NCBI GenBank assembly: GCA_019090895.1 | Contig: JAHRVB010000148.1 | Span: 110,320 to 174,319, forward strand | Direction of reading: 5' to 3' | Source: Kangiellaceae bacterium | GTDB lineage: Bacteria; Pseudomonadota; Gammaproteobacteria; Enterobacterales; Kangiellaceae | DNA length: 64,000 bases | Part shown: positions 61,129 through 64,000 of the stretch, piece after piece | Numbering within the stretch: the stretch's first letter is position 1 | Layout: each line of letters begins with the position of its first letter | Translations under genes and position numbers: made by a program | Notes under the pieces: model-generated | What the model was told of the DNA's origin: nothing | Databases searched by the model: none | What the model saw: the letters and a program-made list of their open reading frames with translations, nothing else

Positions 61129-61767
61129 TTATTTTGGGTGGAGCCAATTTTTAAATGCGATTAATAAACCTAACCCTATGAAAGCACCGGGCGGCAATAT
61201 CGCGAACAAAAACTTTTGCTCGGTTAAATAAAAATGAACCGTTAACTCTTTTGCCCATTCGCCCAAGAGCAGATGGGCACCATCTAAAATAGTGCCTTGA
61301 CCGATTAATTCTCTAACACCGCCCAGCACCATTAAAACAGCCGTAAACCCCAGTCCTTGAGCTAATCCATCGATGAAAGAGGGCAGTATTCTATTCTTAC
61401 TGGCAAAGGCTTCTGCTCGACCAATAATGGCGCAGTTTGTCACAATGAGTGGGATAAAGATCCCGAGTACCAAATAGAGTTCATAAGTATAAGCATTCAT
61501 TATGAGTTGCACATTGGTTACAAAAGAGGCGATTAGCATGACAAAGATTGGGATACGGATTTCTTTTGGTATATGATGTCGAATGATTGATACAGTGACA
61601 TTAGAACCAGCCAACACAAAAGTTGTGGCGATGCCCAAGCCTAATCCATTGATCAGCGTGCCAGTTACCGCGAGTAGAGGGCACAAACCAAGGAGTTGAA
61701 CTAATGCGGTGTTATTGTCCCAGAGGCCGCCTTTGATAATGGTTCTGTGTTCAACACTAAGGTTCAT
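61129..61767 (-). CDS. rnfE: Rnf electron transport complex subunit E
   Basis: [35 protein letters not shown]. Confidence 0.95.
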   Translation of the reverse strand: MNLSVEHRTIIKGGLWDNNTALVQLLGLCPLLAVTGTLINGLGLGIATTFVLAGSNVTVSIIRHHIPKEIRIPIFVMLIASFVTNVQLIMNAYTYELYLVLGIFIPLIVTNCAIIGRAEAFASKNRILPSFIDGLAQGLGFTAVLMVLGGVRELIGQGTILDGAHLLLGEWAKELTVHFYLTEQKFLFAILPPGAFIGLGLLIAFKNWLHPK

Positions 61768-62453
61768 TTTTTATCCACCTCAATCGGATAACAATCACTC
61801 GGTAACTCAAAAAACTGCTGTTGATTGGATTGTAAAAACTGCAGACTTTTAAATACCGATTTAATAACTGCCCGAGGCGTTATTGTGGCACCAGTGAGTG
61901 CATCAAATTGGCCGCCATCTTTTTTAACGGTCCATTCAGTTTCATCGGTATTGCTTAGCGACAGGTTATTGAACTGGTGCACCCAATTGCTTTTGGTGCG
62001 TTCAATTTTATCGCCAAGTCCTGGTGTTTCGTTATGGCTCAATATATTAATGCCCAGTAATTTTCCCGAGCTTTCTACCGCCACCGAGAGTGTTATCTTG
62101 CCTGAATAACCATCGGGTGCAACAGTTGTGAGCATTAATGCGTGGTTCTCCTGTTGATTTCGCATTCGATAGAGTTTCTGTTCTTGAGCACTCCCCAATA
62201 AATTCTTGTCTTGAACAATCAAACAATCTTGGTAGACATCATTGGTATAGCTGTTAGTTGGTACCAGTTCGGAAAGCTGCCTTATAAGTGAGCGCTCTAT
62301 TTCCTGTGCGATTTTATCTTTTGTAAGTACATAAGTTACTGCTGTAAGCCCAGTAGAAACAAGAGCGAATAGTCCTAGTATTAACCCGTTCTCACTCATA
62401 ACGTTCATTAATAAGCGAGTTTTTTTCGATTGTTGAATAGGTTGTTCAGTCAT
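61764..62453 (-). CDS. rnfG: Rnf electron transport complex subunit G
   Basis: Flavinylation motif [25 protein letters not shown]. Confidence 0.95.
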   Translation of the reverse strand: MTEQPIQQSKKTRLLMNVMSENGLILGLFALVSTGLTAVTYVLTKDKIAQEIERSLIRQLSELVPTNSYTNDVYQDCLIVQDKNLLGSAQEQKLYRMRNQQENHALMLTTVAPDGYSGKITLSVAVESSGKLLGINILSHNETPGLGDKIERTKSNWVHQFNNLSLSNTDETEWTVKKDGGQFDALTGATITPRAVIKSVFKSLQFLQSNQQQFFELPSDCYPIEVDKK

Positions 62454-63504
62454 TCGATGTCCTACTCGTTCGCTCTCCGTAGACTCGAGGTTTGGTATAA
62501 TGGTCGATGGTGGGCGAAGCGATGTTCAATAATAAAACTGAAAACGCAACGGCATCGGGATAACCACCAAAGGTTCTGATAATAATGACAAAAAAACCAA
62601 TGAGTGCAGCATAGTATATCTTTCCCTTTGAAGTTGTAGACGCGCTGACTGGATCCGTCGCAATAAAAAAAGCGCCGAGCATCGTCGCTCCAGCGAATAG
62701 ATGAAGTGATGCTGGCAGAAAAGTTTGATTGTCGTACGTATAGAAAATAGTAGAACAGACGGTAACGCTCAGTAAGAATGAAACGGGAATACGCCAGTGG
62801 ATTACGCGAGTTGCCAATAAGAAAATACCACCGATAAGAAAATTAAAATTGATCCAGAACCAAGGTTGAGTGCTGGCTTCAAACAGCGGGGATGTGTCAA
62901 ATTCTGAAGTCATACGACCGAGTGAGAAAGCAGTTTTGCTATGATCTAAAGGAGTAGCCATAGTGAAACCGTCGGCCATTGAGCGAAATGACTCCAACTC
63001 CAAACCACTTGAGGTAGAACCAAATAAAGTTATTTGAATGGAATCTAATAACGATGGTGATTGATTGACGAATTCCCCTGCAGGCAACCAAGCAGTCATT
63101 TCTATGGGAAAAGAAATTAATAACAATACGTATCCGACCATTGCGGGATTAAAAGGATTGAAGCCAAGACCGCCATATAATTGTTTTGCGATAATGATCG
63201 CGAAAAATACACCAATAAAACTCATCCACCACGGGATTAGCGGAGGTAAGGCGATCGCAATTAACAATCCTGTGAGTAGCGCTGAATTGTCTGATAGGGT
63301 TCTTTTGACCGGTTTCTTACGTAGTTTTAGAATAAACGCTTCTGCGCTAACGGCGTAAAAACTGCACAGTAGTATATTAATTAATACACCCCATCCAATA
63401 AAGATAACTTCAGCCAATATGCCAGGGATGAGCGCGAAACAAACCAAGCTCATTAGTTGGCTTGTGCTCCTTGTTTCATCGGGTATTTGATTTAGCGCGC
63501 TCAA
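62446..63504 (-). CDS. rnfD: Rnf electron transport complex subunit D
   Basis: NPAMVGY, DGFTMATPLD, ATDPVSASTTSKGKIYYA; TTG start overlapping the rnfC stop. Confidence 0.95.
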   Translation of the reverse strand: MSALNQIPDETRSTSQLMSLVCFALIPGILAEVIFIGWGVLINILLCSFYAVSAEAFILKLRKKPVKRTLSDNSALLTGLLIAIALPPLIPWWMSFIGVFFAIIIAKQLYGGLGFNPFNPAMVGYVLLLISFPIEMTAWLPAGEFVNQSPSLLDSIQITLFGSTSSGLELESFRSMADGFTMATPLDHSKTAFSLGRMTSEFDTSPLFEASTQPWFWINFNFLIGGIFLLATRVIHWRIPVSFLLSVTVCSTIFYTYDNQTFLPASLHLFAGATMLGAFFIATDPVSASTTSKGKIYYAALIGFFVIIIRTFGGYPDAVAFSVLLLNIASPTIDHYTKPRVYGERTSRTSND

Positions 63505-64000
63505 TTGTGACTGCCTTTTTTATTTTTTACTCGTTGCAAAGCAGCCGCTATCGCCGACTTCTTGCCATCAGGATCCTGTTGTTTATTGATAGCATTAAGT
63601 TTCCTAGTTTCTGCCGTTTTACGACGTTTCTCATCTCGCTCTTTTTTGATTCTTAGTAATCGTTCTTGTCGATTATCGTATCGCTGTTTGGCTAACTCTG
63701 ATTTTTGCTGTGCTAGGTTTTGGTGCTTGATTTCTGATTTAGCGAACTGATAGTAAGTGACTAACGGGATTTTACTGGGGCAGACGTAACTACAAGCGCC
63801 ACATTCTATACAGTCAAATAAGTCCTGTTGCTGGAGCGCATCCCATTGTTGATTAGTAGAATACCAATAGAGCTGTTGTGGAAGTAGACCAATTGGACAA
63901 GCGATCTCGCATTCACTGCAACGAATACAAGGCAGTTGTTCGTTTTCATTAGAGTCATTTTGAGTGTCGAAGATTATACAGTTGGTCGATTTTTTAGTAG
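63501..64000 (-). CDS. rnfC: Rnf electron transport complex subunit C, C-terminal part (cut by window edge)
   Basis: Minus-strand translation has CIRCSECEIACP and CIECGACSYVCP ferredoxin clusters and a basic C-terminal tail ending KNKKGSHN; missed by the ORF track. Confidence 0.93.
   Translation of the reverse strand, partial: TKKSTNCIIFDTQNDSNENEQLPCIRCSECEIACPIGLLPQQLYWYSTNQQWDALQQQDLFDCIECGACSYVCPSKIPLVTYYQFAKSEIKHQNLAQQKSELAKQRYDNRQERLLRIKKERDEKRRKTAETRKLNAINKQQDPDGKKSAIAAALQRVKNKKGSHN

Noticed and set aside
63462-63750. Plus-strand ORFs at 63462-63656 and 63562-63750
   Set aside because: Antisense to rnfC, whose minus-strand frame carries clear ferredoxin cysteine clusters.

Overview
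This 64 kb window reads as a mostly ordinary, AT-rich gammaproteobacterial chromosome segment with dense core operons. I recognise no phage, transposon, rRNA operon or CRISPR array. Blocks in order: the end of a chemotaxis-type ParA/CheW cluster; ttcA, ompA-like and mscS-like genes; DUF1820-queF; a CBS protein and POT transporter; an acuI/yhdH-like reductase, a DUF4442 protein and an mtaB-like gene; a periplasmic binding protein with a barA-like hybrid kinase, then rlmD, relA and mazG; an inserted aminotransferase / FecI-FecR / STN-TonB receptor / RpiR segment; pyrG-kdsA-eno-ftsB-ispD-ispF-truD-surE-pcm-yqaA-nlpD-rpoS; bolA-yciI-yciB, trpH-like and yciO; tRNA-Leu(CAA); an accessory stretch (esterase, wHTH regulator, cupin/LysR, frameshifted small secreted protein, M1 aminopeptidase lipoprotein, exported methyltransferase-like protein); tlpA-like/nudC; a GntR-ABC operon; DUF2288 and DUF3016 proteins; and rnfE-G-D-C. 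I could not identify a clearly new multi-gene system. The most notable signals are: a TonB receptor ORF with an internal second signal peptide and start site after its STN domain; a signal-peptide frameshift in a small exported protein; a 32-bp perfect palindrome between nlpD and rpoS; a periplasmic binding protein overlapping the BarA-like kinase; an exported methyltransferase-fold protein; candidate LysR and GntR operators; a consensus DnaA box in a 0.5 kb gap; and short tandem repeats (13 bp and 18 bp). All family calls come from reading motifs; no database search was run.
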